Positions 45,852-55,574 are shown, counted from the stretch's first letter. The stretch: DNA of 64,000 bases from Rhizobium sp. BG4 (GCF_016864575.1 NZ_CP044125.1:1178001-1242000), one strand, 5' to 3'. A program made the numbers and translations. Notes: a model not told the origin generated them from the sequence alone.

Positions 45852-48407
45852 ATGCGCAATTCACCATGGCTGGTGTTCACCTATTCGGTGATCATCGTGC
45901 TCGGCATTATCATCGCGCTGCCGAACATGCTCTCGCAGAGCACCCTCGACAAACTGCCCGCCTGGCTGCCGCACAGCCAGGTTTCCCTCGGTCTCGACCT
46001 TCGCGGCGGCTCACACCTCGTGCTCGAAGTCGATGAAGCGGACCTGACCAAGGAACGTCTCCAGACGCTGCTGCAGGACGCCCGCCGTGTTCTGCGCGAG
46101 AAGAACATCCAGACCAAGTCGATCGTTCTCAACAACAACCAGATCGTCGTGACCCCGGTTGATCCGGCGCAGAGCAGCGAAGCGATCACCCAGCTGCAGA
46201 CGCTCGGCAACCCGATCAGCACCGGTCTCAGCGCCGGCCAGTCGGATCTCTCGGTCACGGCAAATGGCGGCAACGTCATCGTCGCCTTCTCGCCGGCCGG
46301 TCTTGCGAGCCACGTCGACTCCGCCGTTCAGCAGAGCCTTGAAGTCATCCGTCAGCGCGTCGACCAGGTCGGCGTTGCCGAACCGACGATCCAGCGCATC
46401 GGCGCCAACCGCGTTCTCGTGCAGCTGCCGGGCGCCCAGGATCCGTCGCGCCTTCGCCAGCTGCTCGGTTCGACCGCCAAGATGTCGTTCCATATGCTCG
46501 CCCCGAACAACCAGCCGGGCCCTGGCGTCACCATGCTGAAGGACGATCAGGGCAACAGCTATCCGGTTCTCGACCGCGTCGAAATCTCCGGCGACCGCCT
46601 CTCGGATGCCCGCGTCGGCTTCGACCCGAACACGCATGAGCCGATCGTCAGCTTCCGCTTCGACAGCGCCGGTGCGACCCGCTTCGCGGACATCACCCGC
46701 CAGAATGTCGGCAACCCCTTCGCCATCGTTCTCGACGACAAGGTGCTGAGCGCACCTGTCATCCGCGAGCCGATCACCGGTGGTTCGGGCCAGATCTCCG
46801 GCAGCTTCTCGCCGGATACGGCAACGACGCTCGCCGCCATGCTGCGCGCCGGCGCCCTGCCTGCCAAGCTGACGGTCATCGAAGAACGCACCGTCGGCGC
46901 CGACCTCGGCGCGGACGCGATCCGCATGGGTATCTATTCGGGTATCGTCGGCTTCGTTCTCGTCGCCCTCTTCATCTTCGTGCTCTACGGCACCTGGGGC
47001 TTCCTCGCGAACTTCGCCCTGCTGATCCACACGATCCTGACCTTCTCGGCCCTGACCCTTGTCGGCGCGACGCTGACGCTGCCGGGTATCGCGGGTGTCG
47101 TTCTCGGTATCGGCCTTGCGGTCGACGCGAACGTTCTTATCAACGAGCGCATCCGTGAAGAAACACGCAAGGGCAAGAGCGCCTTTGCCGCCATCGACAC
47201 CGGCTTCCGCCGCGCCTACTCGACGATTATCGACGGCAACATGACGGCGCTTATCGCTGCCGCCATCCTGTTCTGGTTCGGCTCCGGCCCGGTCCGCGGC
47301 TTCGCGGTCACCATGGCACTCGGCCTGATCATCTCGATGTTCACCTCGGTCGCCTTCGTTCGCGTCACGATGATCGAGATCACCCGCCGCCGTAAGCTCA
47401 AGGTGCTGAACATCAAGCCGCTGCTGCCGATGATGTTCAACCCCTATGGCCGCCACATCCAGTTCATGAAGGCACGCTTCTTCGGCGTCACGGTCTCGGC
47501 CCTGCTGTCGATCGCATCGGTCGTGCTCTTCATCCATCCGGGCCTCAACTACGGCGTCGACTTCCGTGGTGGTATCCAGATGTCGGTCAAGACGACCGAA
47601 GCTGCTGATCTCGGCAAGTTCCGTGAAGGCCTGAACAGCCTCGGCCTCGGCGAAGTCTCGCTGCAGTCCTACGGCGACAACAACACCATGGCGGTGCGTG
47701 CGCAGCGCCAGGAAGGTGGCGAAGAGGCACAGACGGCAGCCGTCGAAAAGCTGAAGGCGGAGATCGTCAAGATCGATCCTTCGGCGACCGTCACCGGCAC
47801 CGACGTCATCGGCCCGAAAGTCAGTGGCGAGCTTGCATGGGCGGGTATCCTGTCCGTCGTCATCGCCAGCCTTGCGATGCTTGCCTACATCTGGGCACGC
47901 TTCGAATGGCCATTCGCTGTCGGCGCCATCGTGACGCTCGTCCTCGACGTCACCAAGGCAATCGGCTTCTTCGCGCTGACCGGCCTCGACTTCAACCTGA
48001 CGGCCATCGCGGCGATCCTGACGCTGGTCGGCTACTCGGTGAACGACAAGGTCGTCGTCTATGACCGCATGCGTGAAAACATGCGCCTCTACAAGTCGAT
48101 GCCGCTGCGCGAAATCATCGACCGCTCGATCAACGAGACGCTGGCACGAAGCCTCTACACCAACGCCACCGCATTCCTCGCCCTGCTTCCTATGGCGATC
48201 TGGGGCGGTAGCGCGGTCGAGAGCTTCGCGATCCCGATGGTCTTCGGCATCCTCGTTGCCGGTGCTTCGTCGATCTTCATCGCAGCGCCGATCCTGCTCT
48301 TCCTCGGCGACTGGCGCCGCCGCCATGCCAAGCCGGCAGCGGATGCGAAGCCCGAAGCAGAGATCATTCCGCCGGACGCTGTGGAGCCGCGCAAATCGAT
48401 CGGCTAA
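45852..48407 (+). CDS. secDF: Protein translocase SecDF (fused SecD-SecF)
   Basis: Membrane accessory of Sec that uses the proton gradient to pull proteins out. The 851-residue single chain combines SecD (about 1-520: QVSLGLDLRGGSHLVLEVD, VVGVAEPTIQRIG-like, PGIAGVVLGIGLAVDANVLI) and SecF (about 545-830: GLNYGVDFRGGIQMSV, LTLVGYSVNDKVVVYDRMRE). Fusion is usual in Rhizobiaceae. ATG at 45852 with AAGGA upstream; a longer in-frame upstream stretch is Arg/Pro-rich and rejected. Confidence 0.96.
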   Translation: MRNSPWLVFTYSVIIVLGIIIALPNMLSQSTLDKLPAWLPHSQVSLGLDLRGGSHLVLEVDEADLTKERLQTLLQDARRVLREKNIQTKSIVLNNNQIVVTPVDPAQSSEAITQLQTLGNPISTGLSAGQSDLSVTANGGNVIVAFSPAGLASHVDSAVQQSLEVIRQRVDQVGVAEPTIQRIGANRVLVQLPGAQDPSRLRQLLGSTAKMSFHMLAPNNQPGPGVTMLKDDQGNSYPVLDRVEISGDRLSDARVGFDPNTHEPIVSFRFDSAGATRFADITRQNVGNPFAIVLDDKVLSAPVIREPITGGSGQISGSFSPDTATTLAAMLRAGALPAKLTVIEERTVGADLGADAIRMGIYSGIVGFVLVALFIFVLYGTWGFLANFALLIHTILTFSALTLVGATLTLPGIAGVVLGIGLAVDANVLINERIREETRKGKSAFAAIDTGFRRAYSTIIDGNMTALIAAAILFWFGSGPVRGFAVTMALGLIISMFTSVAFVRVTMIEITRRRKLKVLNIKPLLPMMFNPYGRHIQFMKARFFGVTVSALLSIASVVLFIHPGLNYGVDFRGGIQMSVKTTEAADLGKFREGLNSLGLGEVSLQSYGDNNTMAVRAQRQEGGEEAQTAAVEKLKAEIVKIDPSATVTGTDVIGPKVSGELAWAGILSVVIASLAMLAYIWARFEWPFAVGAIVTLVLDVTKAIGFFALTGLDFNLTAIAAILTLVGYSVNDKVVVYDRMRENMRLYKSMPLREIIDRSINETLARSLYTNATAFLALLPMAIWGGSAVESFAIPMVFGILVAGASSIFIAAPILLFLGDWRRRHAKPAADAKPEAEIIPPDAVEPRKSIG

Positions 48408-48435
48408 AAACCGGTTGTTAACAAAAGCTTGAGGC

Positions 48436-48468
48436 GGGCGCCGGTTGCAGAACCGGCGCCCTCTTTTT
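48436..48468 (+). terminator. Intrinsic terminator after secDF
   Basis: Eleven-base stem GGGCGCCGGTT (48436-48446) with AACCGGCGCCC (48451-48461), 4-nt loop, then TCTTTTTA. The downstream kinase starts only 34 bp further. Confidence 0.9.
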
Positions 48469-48501
48469 ATGGTAGCCCTGAGGTCGAGGGGAGATACCGC
48501 C

Positions 48502-49203
48502 ATGTCATCCAGCACGACGCCGCAGGAGACGAACACTACCGAGGAGCGCATCCGCCGCTTCCTCGCAGTCGCATCGCACGACCTGCAGTCGCCGCTCCGT
48601 CATATCGCCATGTATTCGGAAATCCTGCTTGAGGATCTCGAAGGCAGGATCAGCGCCGACGAAAAGCAGAGCCTGACGACCATTCTCGACAAGGTGCAGA
48701 CGGCACAGCGGCTGACGAAGGCGCTGATGACCTTTGCCGCGGGTACGCCGCAGGTGGCGCGCGAGAGCGTCAATCTCAACGCCGCTGCACAAACGGCATG
48801 GGATGAGGCGATTGCCGAGGTTCCCGGTACCGATGCGACCCTCGTTCACGGCGAGTTGCCGGAACTGCGCACCGACGGCGCGCTGCTGACCGCGGTGCTG
48901 AGGCAGCTATTCGCGAATGCGATTTTTCATGGCGAGCGGGATGCCCTGCGGGTGGAGGTGACGGCAGCGCGGGATGGGTCCACGCTGGTCATCGCCGTTG
49001 CGGACAATGGACACGGCATCGATCCTGATCATCAGGGGCGCATCTTCGAAGCCTTCTGGAAGCTGCCGAAGCCGGGCCGCATTGCGGGTCCGGGGCTCGG
49101 GCTGTCTATCTCGCGCGAGCTGATCACTGCTATGGACGGAACACTCGATCTCGCAAGCTCATCCGAGAATGGCAGCCGGTTCGAAATCCGCCTGCCCGCC
49201 TGA
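48502..49203 (+). CDS. Soluble sensor histidine kinase without input domain
   Basis: A 233-residue kinase made only of HisKA (phospho-His26 in VASHDLQSPLRHI) and HATPase_c (GHGIDPDHQGRIFEAF, GPGLGLSISREL, NGSRFEIRLPA). There is no membrane or sensory domain, so it probably works with another protein or is controlled by binding. Start MSSSTTPQETN has GAGGGGAG 8 nt upstream. Its stop faces the receiver gene's stop with 5 bp between. Confidence 0.88.
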   Translation: MSSSTTPQETNTTEERIRRFLAVASHDLQSPLRHIAMYSEILLEDLEGRISADEKQSLTTILDKVQTAQRLTKALMTFAAGTPQVARESVNLNAAAQTAWDEAIAEVPGTDATLVHGELPELRTDGALLTAVLRQLFANAIFHGERDALRVEVTAARDGSTLVIAVADNGHGIDPDHQGRIFEAFWKLPKPGRIAGPGLGLSISRELITAMDGTLDLASSSENGSRFEIRLPA

Positions 49204-49208
49204 GATTG

Positions 49209-49646
49209 TTAGATGTTGTAGTCGTCCTTCCAGAAGTCGGGGACGTCGTAGGTCACGTATTCGCGGATGATGTATTGCAGCGTGCGTGCATCCATCTCGT
49301 CTTTGCCGATGCGGAAATCGACGCCGTAATCCGGAAACTGCTGGAAATAGCCGTCGGAAATATCCGTCGAGATCACGCCGATCGGGCCGGTATAGCCGAT
49401 GCCGCGCAATTCCGGCACCGTCTCGCGGAAATCGGCATTCGGCAGCAGGCGGTTGTCGAGCAGGATCAGGTCGAACTTGACGCTCTTCATCTTGTCGACG
49501 GCATCGCCCACCGACTGGGCATATTCGACATCGACCGCCGGCTCCGACAGGCTGCCGATCTTCTTTTTCAGCGAGCGGAACTCGATGAACTCGTCGTCCA
49601 CGAACAGGACCTTGACGGTCCCCGCGGCTCTGGCCTCGGCTGTCAT
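49209..49646 (-). CDS. Single-domain response regulator
   Basis: A 145-residue receiver. Asp17/Asp18, phospho-Asp64 (FDLILLDNRLLP), Ser93/Thr94 and Lys115 are present, with no output domain. It starts 14 bp after the LuxR gene with GGGGGAG 6 nt upstream. The convergent kinase at 48502 is the likely phosphate source. Confidence 0.86.
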   Translation of the reverse strand: MTAEARAAGTVKVLFVDDEFIEFRSLKKKIGSLSEPAVDVEYAQSVGDAVDKMKSVKFDLILLDNRLLPNADFRETVPELRGIGYTGPIGVISTDISDGYFQQFPDYGVDFRIGKDEMDARTLQYIIREYVTYDVPDFWKDDYNI

Positions 49647-49660
49647 CTGATCTCCCCCGG

Positions 49661-50365
49661 TCACGAAACGAGCCCGTTTCTCAGCGCTATCGCAACCATA
49701 TGAACGCGATTGACCGCATCGAGTTTCCGCACCGCAGCGGTGATATGCGAATTCACCGTATGCTCGGAGAGGCCAAGAATGATGGCGATCTCGGCAGAGG
49801 TCTTGCCTTCGCTCGTCCACTTGACGATCTCGGCCTCGCGCTGCGTCAGACGTCCAGTCATTTCCTGGGTCAAGATTTCCTCGTACAGCTTGTCGAAGAT
49901 GCGCATGACATCGAGGAGGACATCGGCGATCTCGCTCTGGTCCGGCTCCTGGCGAATGCCGCTGAGCACCAGACAGTAGCGGCGGCCCTCGGGCGTGAAG
50001 AGCGGGATGAAGAGGAAAGTGTTGCCGTTGAACTCGTTGAACACCAGATCGGCCGGATAGCCTTCCAGCTGGGCGCTCTTGCCGAAGACCGGCGTCGTCA
50101 GGAACTGCGCGGACTTGGCCTTGATCGTTCCCAGCGCTTCCTTAAGCGTCTGGATGAACAGGCTGGCGCGGCGCTCGGCGATATTGGTGATGACGATTTC
50201 GCGCTCACCGAACGGGGCGGCGGCTTCAGAAATCTTCGCCAATGCGAAATTGTCGAAGTGATAATGGTGCGACGCCGCCTTGAACAGGCGGAAGAAATCG
50301 GTGCGGTTGATGGCCCGGTTCAGCTCGGGCCCAGTATGAAAAGGAACAGCCGCTGCGTTGGTCAT
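49661..50365 (-). CDS. LuxR-family transcriptional regulator (VisN/R-like architecture)
   Basis: A 234-residue protein. N-terminal sensory region (about 10-160, autoinducer-binding-like fold expected) and C-terminal LuxR HTH at about 170-234 (LTQREAEIVKWTSEGKTSAE, LGLSEHTVNSHITAA, RNGLVS). No LuxI-type synthase is near. It forms an operon with the receiver at 49209 and is the only evident DNA-binding member of the two-component island. Confidence 0.86.
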   Translation of the reverse strand: MTNAAAVPFHTGPELNRAINRTDFFRLFKAASHHYHFDNFALAKISEAAAPFGEREIVITNIAERRASLFIQTLKEALGTIKAKSAQFLTTPVFGKSAQLEGYPADLVFNEFNGNTFLFIPLFTPEGRRYCLVLSGIRQEPDQSEIADVLLDVMRIFDKLYEEILTQEMTGRLTQREAEIVKWTSEGKTSAEIAIILGLSEHTVNSHITAAVRKLDAVNRVHMVAIALRNGLVS

Positions 50366-50833
50366 TCCGGCAACCTTACCTCGAAGCCTTCACAAGTCAC
50401 CCCACCTCATCCCGAAATCTTGGGATATACGTCCTAAACGCGAACAGTTAGAAAAATTTCCGAGACAGTTGATGAGGATAAAGGAACAGGGACCTCCAAT
50501 ATCCTGAGGCATAAACGCTCATCGATTTCTCAACCGCAAGTGATGCAAAGGCCAGATGTACTGAAATCGTAGTCTTACCTAGGTATCGCATTTTTCGTTA
50601 TTCTTGATCTCTCGAATAGCGGAAAAAGTGCCGGAAGTAAGCGCGGGAGGGCCGATAGATCCGTTCAGCTAAGGGGTTGGCTGAAGTTCGTGGCGGCGAA
50701 CAAGGGTCGGTCGGCTCTCTCAGCGCTCAAATCACTCCTCTTCCCATTGGTTGTATCTTGAGACGCTGAAACGGCCTTGTCAATCGGCCTTTCCGTGCGC
50801 GCCAGAGCGTTCCGAGCGTCGGTTCCATGCTGC
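50366..50833. other. Intergenic region, 468 bp
   Basis: No gene seen. It holds the promoter of the LuxR operon (minus) and the trailer of the receiver gene at 50834. A GGAAC box is present near 50486, but without a matching CGTT at the right spacing for an EcfG promoter. Confidence 0.35.
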
Positions 50834-51202
50834 TCAACCGAGCGGAATATCTTCAGGATTCAAAGGCTTCAGGAAAAACACATGAGCGCCGGCTGCCAGC
50901 GAACGCTGGCGGTCTTCTTCCGCATCCGAGCCGCTGCAGACACCCAGCCTGATGCCTGCGAATCGCGGATCCTGACTGATCTGCCGGATCAAAAGCAGCC
51001 CGCCATCGAGCGGCATGTAGAGATCGGCGATCAGCAGATCAGGTATCGGCTCGCCTTTTCCATGGCGCGCTTGCAGCATTTCCCACGCCTCCTGCGGCTG
51101 GGAAAAGGTGACGAGATCCGCCTTCAGCACGTTCTTGCGGCGCATGTAGTCGAGATAGAAAAGATCATCCTTGCTATCATCGATGTAGAATATCAAAGGC
51201 AT
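50834..51202 (-). CDS. Single-domain response regulator
   Basis: Receiver of 122 residues, with Asp8/Asp9, phospho-Asp60 (LLIADLYMPLDG), Ser90 in place of Thr and Lys112. The C-terminus is short (PLNPEDIPLG), ending before a full alpha-5 helix, so the domain is slightly truncated against the usual 120-130. It is divergent from the membrane kinase at 51390. Confidence 0.82.
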   Translation of the reverse strand: MPLIFYIDDSKDDLFYLDYMRRKNVLKADLVTFSQPQEAWEMLQARHGKGEPIPDLLIADLYMPLDGGLLLIRQISQDPRFAGIRLGVCSGSDAEEDRQRSLAAGAHVFFLKPLNPEDIPLG

Positions 51203-51389
51203 AGCTGCTCGATCCGATCATCGGCGGGCCTCGCTTCACTGACCCGAAACATGACACTAGATATGTTTCGCTAACAATCGCTATCAATCCTGTGAAAATC
51301 GTCAGTAGAACACGATCGCAACCCTGCGTTTCCTATTGAGTATTTGCTGAATTCGGAAAAGATGGCACGAACTCAGGAGGACAGGGCGC

Positions 51390-53537
51390 GTGTGGGCTGA
51401 AGCCGCTGGCAAATCGCGGGACGACGAGCGGAAGAAGAAGCGCTATCGGGCGACAGCACTGACCGTCAGCAGCTTGATCGGGCTGCTCGGTATCGCCGCG
51501 ATTGCCGGCTGGTTGCTCGAGGTCGAGGTGATCGTCTCGGTGGTGCCGGACTTTCCGGCGATGGCCTTCAACACGGCGCTCTGCTTCATCCTCTCCGGCT
51601 TCGCGCTCGCCGGCTCGGTCTCGACCAGGCGGCGCTTCAATATCGCGGCCTCGGTGTTTGCCGCCGGCGTCATTGCGATCACGCTGATCCGCTTCAGCGA
51701 AATCATCGCACTCGGACGAACCTCACATCTCGTCGATCGGTTGCTCACCAATCTTCTGGTTTCCCAGGAATTCTCCGACCTGATCGGCGGCGGCATGGGG
51801 CCAAATACGGCGCTGATCTTCCTGATCGGCAATGTCGCGCTGTTTGCGACGCTGAACTGGAAGGACGAGCGGGCGCCGCTCGTCCAGGAACTGACGAGCT
51901 ATGTGGCGATCACGCTCGGGATGATCGCCTTTGCCGCCTATATCACCAGCGCCGAGCATGGCTACCGGTGGGGCCCCTATGCGGCGATGGCGCTGCACAC
52001 GTCGATCGGCATGATGGTGTTCGGCGGCGGGTTGCTGGCGAGCGCCTGGTGGCGGCAGCCGCAGGGTGGCGCCAGCGTGCCGCTCTGGATCCCCGGCGTC
52101 ATCTGCTTCACCGGCCTGCTCGCCGACCTCTATACGCCGCTCGGCGTTGCCAACGGCATTCTCTATGTCCCCCTGGTGCTGACGGCGCTCTGGTTCGGCA
52201 ATCGCAAGGCACCGCTGTTCTTCGCCTTCGTCTGCACCATCCTGATCCTGCTCGGCTTCTTTGCCGTCAGCCACCCGGACGACATTCTCTGGCAGGAAAT
52301 CGCCAATCGCACGGTCACCATCGCGATGCTGTGGCTGATCGCCTATCTGGTGCATCACTATATGCGCAACAGCGCGAGCCTGGAGACCGAGCGCATCCGC
52401 TTCAGCTCGCTGGTGCGCAACACGCCGGATGCCGTCATCACCATGGACGAGCGCGGGGTGATCTCGAGCTTCAATCCGGCCGCGGAACAGATGTTCGGCT
52501 ATACGCCGGCCGAAGCGCTGGGCAAGAATATCAAGATGCTCATGCCGGAGCCCTATCACTCCGAGCATGACGGTTATCTCAGCCGTTACCGGCAGACCGG
52601 CGAGGAACGGATCATCGGCACGACCCGCATGGTCTCCGGCCGGCGCAAGAATGGCGCTGCCTTTCCGCTCGATCTCTCCGTCAGCGTCGTGCCGACCGGT
52701 GGTTCGCGCACCTTTGTCGGCATCGTGCGCGATATCAGCGAGCGCATTCGCCAGGAGGAGCGGCTGAAGACCATGGTCGGCCAGCTTGAGGCCTATACGG
52801 CCGATCTGGAGCGCAGCAACCAGGATCTCGACGAATTCGCCTATATCGCCTCGCATGACCTGAAGGAGCCGCTGCGCGGGCTGCACAATCACTCCCGCTT
52901 CCTGCTCGAAGATTACGAGCAGCAGCTGGACGAGGATGGCGTGCGGCGTCTGAACCGCCTCGTTCGCCTCAGCCAGCGGATGGAGAAGCTCGTCAACGAC
53001 CTGCTCTATTTCTCCCGCATCGGCCGGCAGCAGCTGGCGGTGAAACGCACCGACATCAACCTCGTGGTCAAGGATGTCGTCGGCACGCTCGAAGTGTTCC
53101 TGGAGGAGCGCAATGCGCAGGTGACGACGGATGGGGAGCTTCCCGAGGTGGTCTGCGACGCGACGCGGCTGACCGAGGTGTTCCGCAACCTCGTGACCAA
53201 CGCCGTCAAATACAACGACAAGGCCGAGCCGCTGGTAACGATCGGCTATCTCGATCATTACCGTGGCAAGGACGGCTCGGGGGCAAGCGACGTGTTCTTC
53301 GTGCGGGACAATGGCAAGGGCATCGCACCGGAATTCTACGAAGACATTTTCCGCATTTTCAAACGCCTGGAAAAATCGCGGGATTCGGATGATGGGACCG
53401 GAGCCGGTCTGACCTTCGTGCGCAAGATCATCGCCCGCCACAATGGCGAGATCTGGCTCGAGTCCGAGCTCGGGACAGGCACGACATTCTATTTTACGCT
53501 GGGAAGCAAACGAGAGGACCAGAATGCAGCCGCGTGA
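51390..53537 (+). CDS. Membrane histidine kinase with FixL-like haem-PAS domain
   Basis: A 715-residue kinase. About eight membrane helices (about 22-325) are followed by a PAS domain at about 336-455, HisKA with phospho-His489 (YIASHDLKEPLRGL) and HATPase (NLVTNAVKYND, GTGAGLTFVRKII). The PAS contains LMPEPYHSEHDGYLSRY and RIIGTTRMVSG. These match FixL, including His393 at the haem-iron ligand and Arg413 at the oxygen-signalling arginine. Start is GTG with AGGAGG 9 nt upstream. Its stop overlaps the next gene by 14 bp. No FixJ-like regulator is linked. Confidence 0.88.
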   Translation: MWAEAAGKSRDDERKKKRYRATALTVSSLIGLLGIAAIAGWLLEVEVIVSVVPDFPAMAFNTALCFILSGFALAGSVSTRRRFNIAASVFAAGVIAITLIRFSEIIALGRTSHLVDRLLTNLLVSQEFSDLIGGGMGPNTALIFLIGNVALFATLNWKDERAPLVQELTSYVAITLGMIAFAAYITSAEHGYRWGPYAAMALHTSIGMMVFGGGLLASAWWRQPQGGASVPLWIPGVICFTGLLADLYTPLGVANGILYVPLVLTALWFGNRKAPLFFAFVCTILILLGFFAVSHPDDILWQEIANRTVTIAMLWLIAYLVHHYMRNSASLETERIRFSSLVRNTPDAVITMDERGVISSFNPAAEQMFGYTPAEALGKNIKMLMPEPYHSEHDGYLSRYRQTGEERIIGTTRMVSGRRKNGAAFPLDLSVSVVPTGGSRTFVGIVRDISERIRQEERLKTMVGQLEAYTADLERSNQDLDEFAYIASHDLKEPLRGLHNHSRFLLEDYEQQLDEDGVRRLNRLVRLSQRMEKLVNDLLYFSRIGRQQLAVKRTDINLVVKDVVGTLEVFLEERNAQVTTDGELPEVVCDATRLTEVFRNLVTNAVKYNDKAEPLVTIGYLDHYRGKDGSGASDVFFVRDNGKGIAPEFYEDIFRIFKRLEKSRDSDDGTGAGLTFVRKIIARHNGEIWLESELGTGTTFYFTLGSKREDQNAAA

Positions 53538-53949
53538 CATGCAGCCGATCCTGATTGTCGAGGACAGCGAGGACGACTTCGAGGCGACGATGCGCGCCTT
53601 CAAGCGCACCAACCTGCGAAACCCCATCCGCTGGGCGGCATCCGGCCAGGAAGCGCTCGACGCGCTGGCGGAGATGAACCCGCGTCCCGGCCTGGTTTTA
53701 CTCGACCTGAACATGCCAGGCCTCGATGGGCGCAAGACGCTTGAAGCCATCAAGTCCAATGCGCATTGGCGCAAGATCCCGGTCGTGATCCTGACGACAT
53801 CCGACGACGAGCGCGATATCGAGGGCTGCTATGCGCTCGGCGCCAATACCTATGTGCAGAAGCCCGTGGATCTGGACGGGCTGTTCGCCGCCATCCAGCG
53901 GCTGAAGGAATACTGGTTCGAGATTGCCATCCTGCCGCACGAGGACTGA
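53524..53949 (+). CDS. Single-domain response regulator (Rcp1-like)
   Basis: Receiver of 141 residues from MQPRDMQPILIVEDSEDDFE (GAGAGGA upstream; an internal ATG lies at 53539). Phospho-Asp61 in LVLLDLNMPGLDG, Thr91 and Lys113. Receivers of this type (ILTTSDDERDIE) typically accompany phytochrome-like kinases. It overlaps the kinase by 14 bp, and the hybrid kinase starts 2 bp after its stop. Confidence 0.9.
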   Translation: MQPRDMQPILIVEDSEDDFEATMRAFKRTNLRNPIRWAASGQEALDALAEMNPRPGLVLLDLNMPGLDGRKTLEAIKSNAHWRKIPVVILTTSDDERDIEGCYALGANTYVQKPVDLDGLFAAIQRLKEYWFEIAILPHED

Positions 53950-53951
53950 CA

Positions 53952-55574
53952 TTGGCGGAAGACTGCCCGGTACTGATCATCGACGACAATATCGACGACC
54001 GCGAGGTCTACCGGCGGATGCTCTCGCGCGTCGCCGGCATGAACTATATCGTCTCGGAAGCCGAAACCGGCGACCAGGGGATCAAGCTCGCCGAGAGCAA
54101 GAGGCCGAGCTGCATCCTGCTCGACTATTCGCTGCCAGGCCGCGACGGCCTCGGCGTGCTGGCGGAAATCCTCAAGCGCGACCCGACAGCCAATGTCATC
54201 ATGCTGACCGGCCAGGGCAACGAGACCGTTGCCGTCGAGGTGATGAAAAACGGCGCGCGCGATTATCTGACGAAGGATTCGCTTTCGCCTGAATCCCTGC
54301 ATCGCTGCATCCAGAGCGCCGTCATGCATGGCGCGCTGGAGATGAAGCTGGAGCAGAAGCGCCAGTCGCTGGAGATCTTCACCCGTGCCATGGCGCATGA
54401 CCTGAAGGAGCCGCTGAGGACCATCAAGTCGTTCAGCAAGATCCTGCATGGCTCGGCAGCGCTTCCGACGGAAGACCGCGAGCTGCTCGACTACATCCTG
54501 AGCGCCGCCGACCACATGGAAGACCTGATCGTCAAGGTTTCCGGCTTCACCAAGCTGGAGGTCTCCGGCGATCTGGAGATGAAGCCGGTGTCGATCGCCG
54601 CCGTGCTCGACCAGGTCGAGGACAACCTGCATCAACAGATGGAAAGCCGCCAGGCAACGATCGTGCGCGGCGAGCTGCCGGAGGTGATGGGTGACGGGAC
54701 GCTGCTGATCCAGGTGATGCAGAACCTGATCTCCAACGCCATCCGCTATTGCGAGGATCAGCGGCCCGAAGTGCGGGTGACCGCCGAGGCGGCCGACGGC
54801 GGGCTCTGCCGCCTGCTCGTCAGCGACAATGGCCCCGGCATCGATCCCGAGCATCGCGAACTGATTTTCCAGCCTTTCAAGCGGCTGGTCGGACGCGGTA
54901 TCGAGGGAACCGGGCTTGGCCTTGCGATCTGCCGGCGTATCGCCCAGCTGCATGGCGGGGCGATCTGGTGCGAGGCAAAGACCGGGCGTGGGGCGACCTT
55001 CGTGCTCGAACTGCCGCTGGCGCGGAGCATGCCTGCCACCGCTGCCCGCGGTGCCGAGGCACAGGCGGCACGCGTCTCCGAGCAGAGCGCCGATACGGGT
55101 GGCCGCCTTGCCGAGGTGCTGCTCGTCGAGGACAGCCCGGCCGATATCCAGCTTCTCAAACTGAAGCTGATGCGGCGTGAAAAGGTGAGCTTCAACCTGC
55201 ATGTGGCGACGAACGGGCGCGAGGCGATGCGGCTTCTGGAGGATCGGGCGGGCAACGTTTCGCAGCCGCCGATGGACCTGATGCTGCTCGATATCAACAT
55301 GCCGATCATGGACGGTTTCGAGGTGCTGAACGCGCTTTCGGCGGACGCGCGCTTCAAGGAAATACCGGTTTGCATCCTGAGCACATCGAGCGACGAAGGC
55401 GACATGCAGAGGGCCAAAGACCTCGGCGCTCTCGCCTATATGATCAAGCCGCCGACGCTCCAGCAGTTGGAGCAGGCGCTCGAAGGCGTCGACAGTTTGG
55501 AATTGCAGCCGCGCGGTGATGCCCTAGTTCTTTGTGCAGAACAATCGAGGCAATCTCCAACGGCACTGGTATGA
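53952..55574 (+). CDS. Receiver-kinase-receiver hybrid histidine kinase
   Basis: A 540-residue soluble hybrid. N-terminal receiver (phospho-Asp58), HisKA with His149 (RAMAHDLKEPLRTI), HATPase (GPGIDPEHRELIF, GTGLGLAICRRI) and a C-terminal receiver with Asp447 (LMLLDINMPIMDG) and Lys499. Start is TTG at 53952, with GAGGA 6 nt upstream and only 2 bp after the previous stop; no closer ATG fits. No DNA-binding output. Confidence 0.88.
   Translation: MAEDCPVLIIDDNIDDREVYRRMLSRVAGMNYIVSEAETGDQGIKLAESKRPSCILLDYSLPGRDGLGVLAEILKRDPTANVIMLTGQGNETVAVEVMKNGARDYLTKDSLSPESLHRCIQSAVMHGALEMKLEQKRQSLEIFTRAMAHDLKEPLRTIKSFSKILHGSAALPTEDRELLDYILSAADHMEDLIVKVSGFTKLEVSGDLEMKPVSIAAVLDQVEDNLHQQMESRQATIVRGELPEVMGDGTLLIQVMQNLISNAIRYCEDQRPEVRVTAEAADGGLCRLLVSDNGPGIDPEHRELIFQPFKRLVGRGIEGTGLGLAICRRIAQLHGGAIWCEAKTGRGATFVLELPLARSMPATAARGAEAQAARVSEQSADTGGRLAEVLLVEDSPADIQLLKLKLMRREKVSFNLHVATNGREAMRLLEDRAGNVSQPPMDLMLLDINMPIMDGFEVLNALSADARFKEIPVCILSTSSDEGDMQRAKDLGALAYMIKPPTLQQLEQALEGVDSLELQPRGDALVLCAEQSRQSPTALV

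Noticed and set aside
46011..48551. 846-codon minus-strand frame opposite secDF
   Set aside because: Shadow of SecDF; no signal, domain or ribosome site. Similar long antisense frames over motB (5332-6756), icpA (39117-41036) and the antiporter (43459-45831) were dropped for the same reason.
51290..51345. Possible EcfG (GGAAC-N16/17-CGTT) promoter before the membrane kinase
   Set aside because: The -35-like box is AGAAC and the spacing to CGTT is about 15, so neither part fits well enough.
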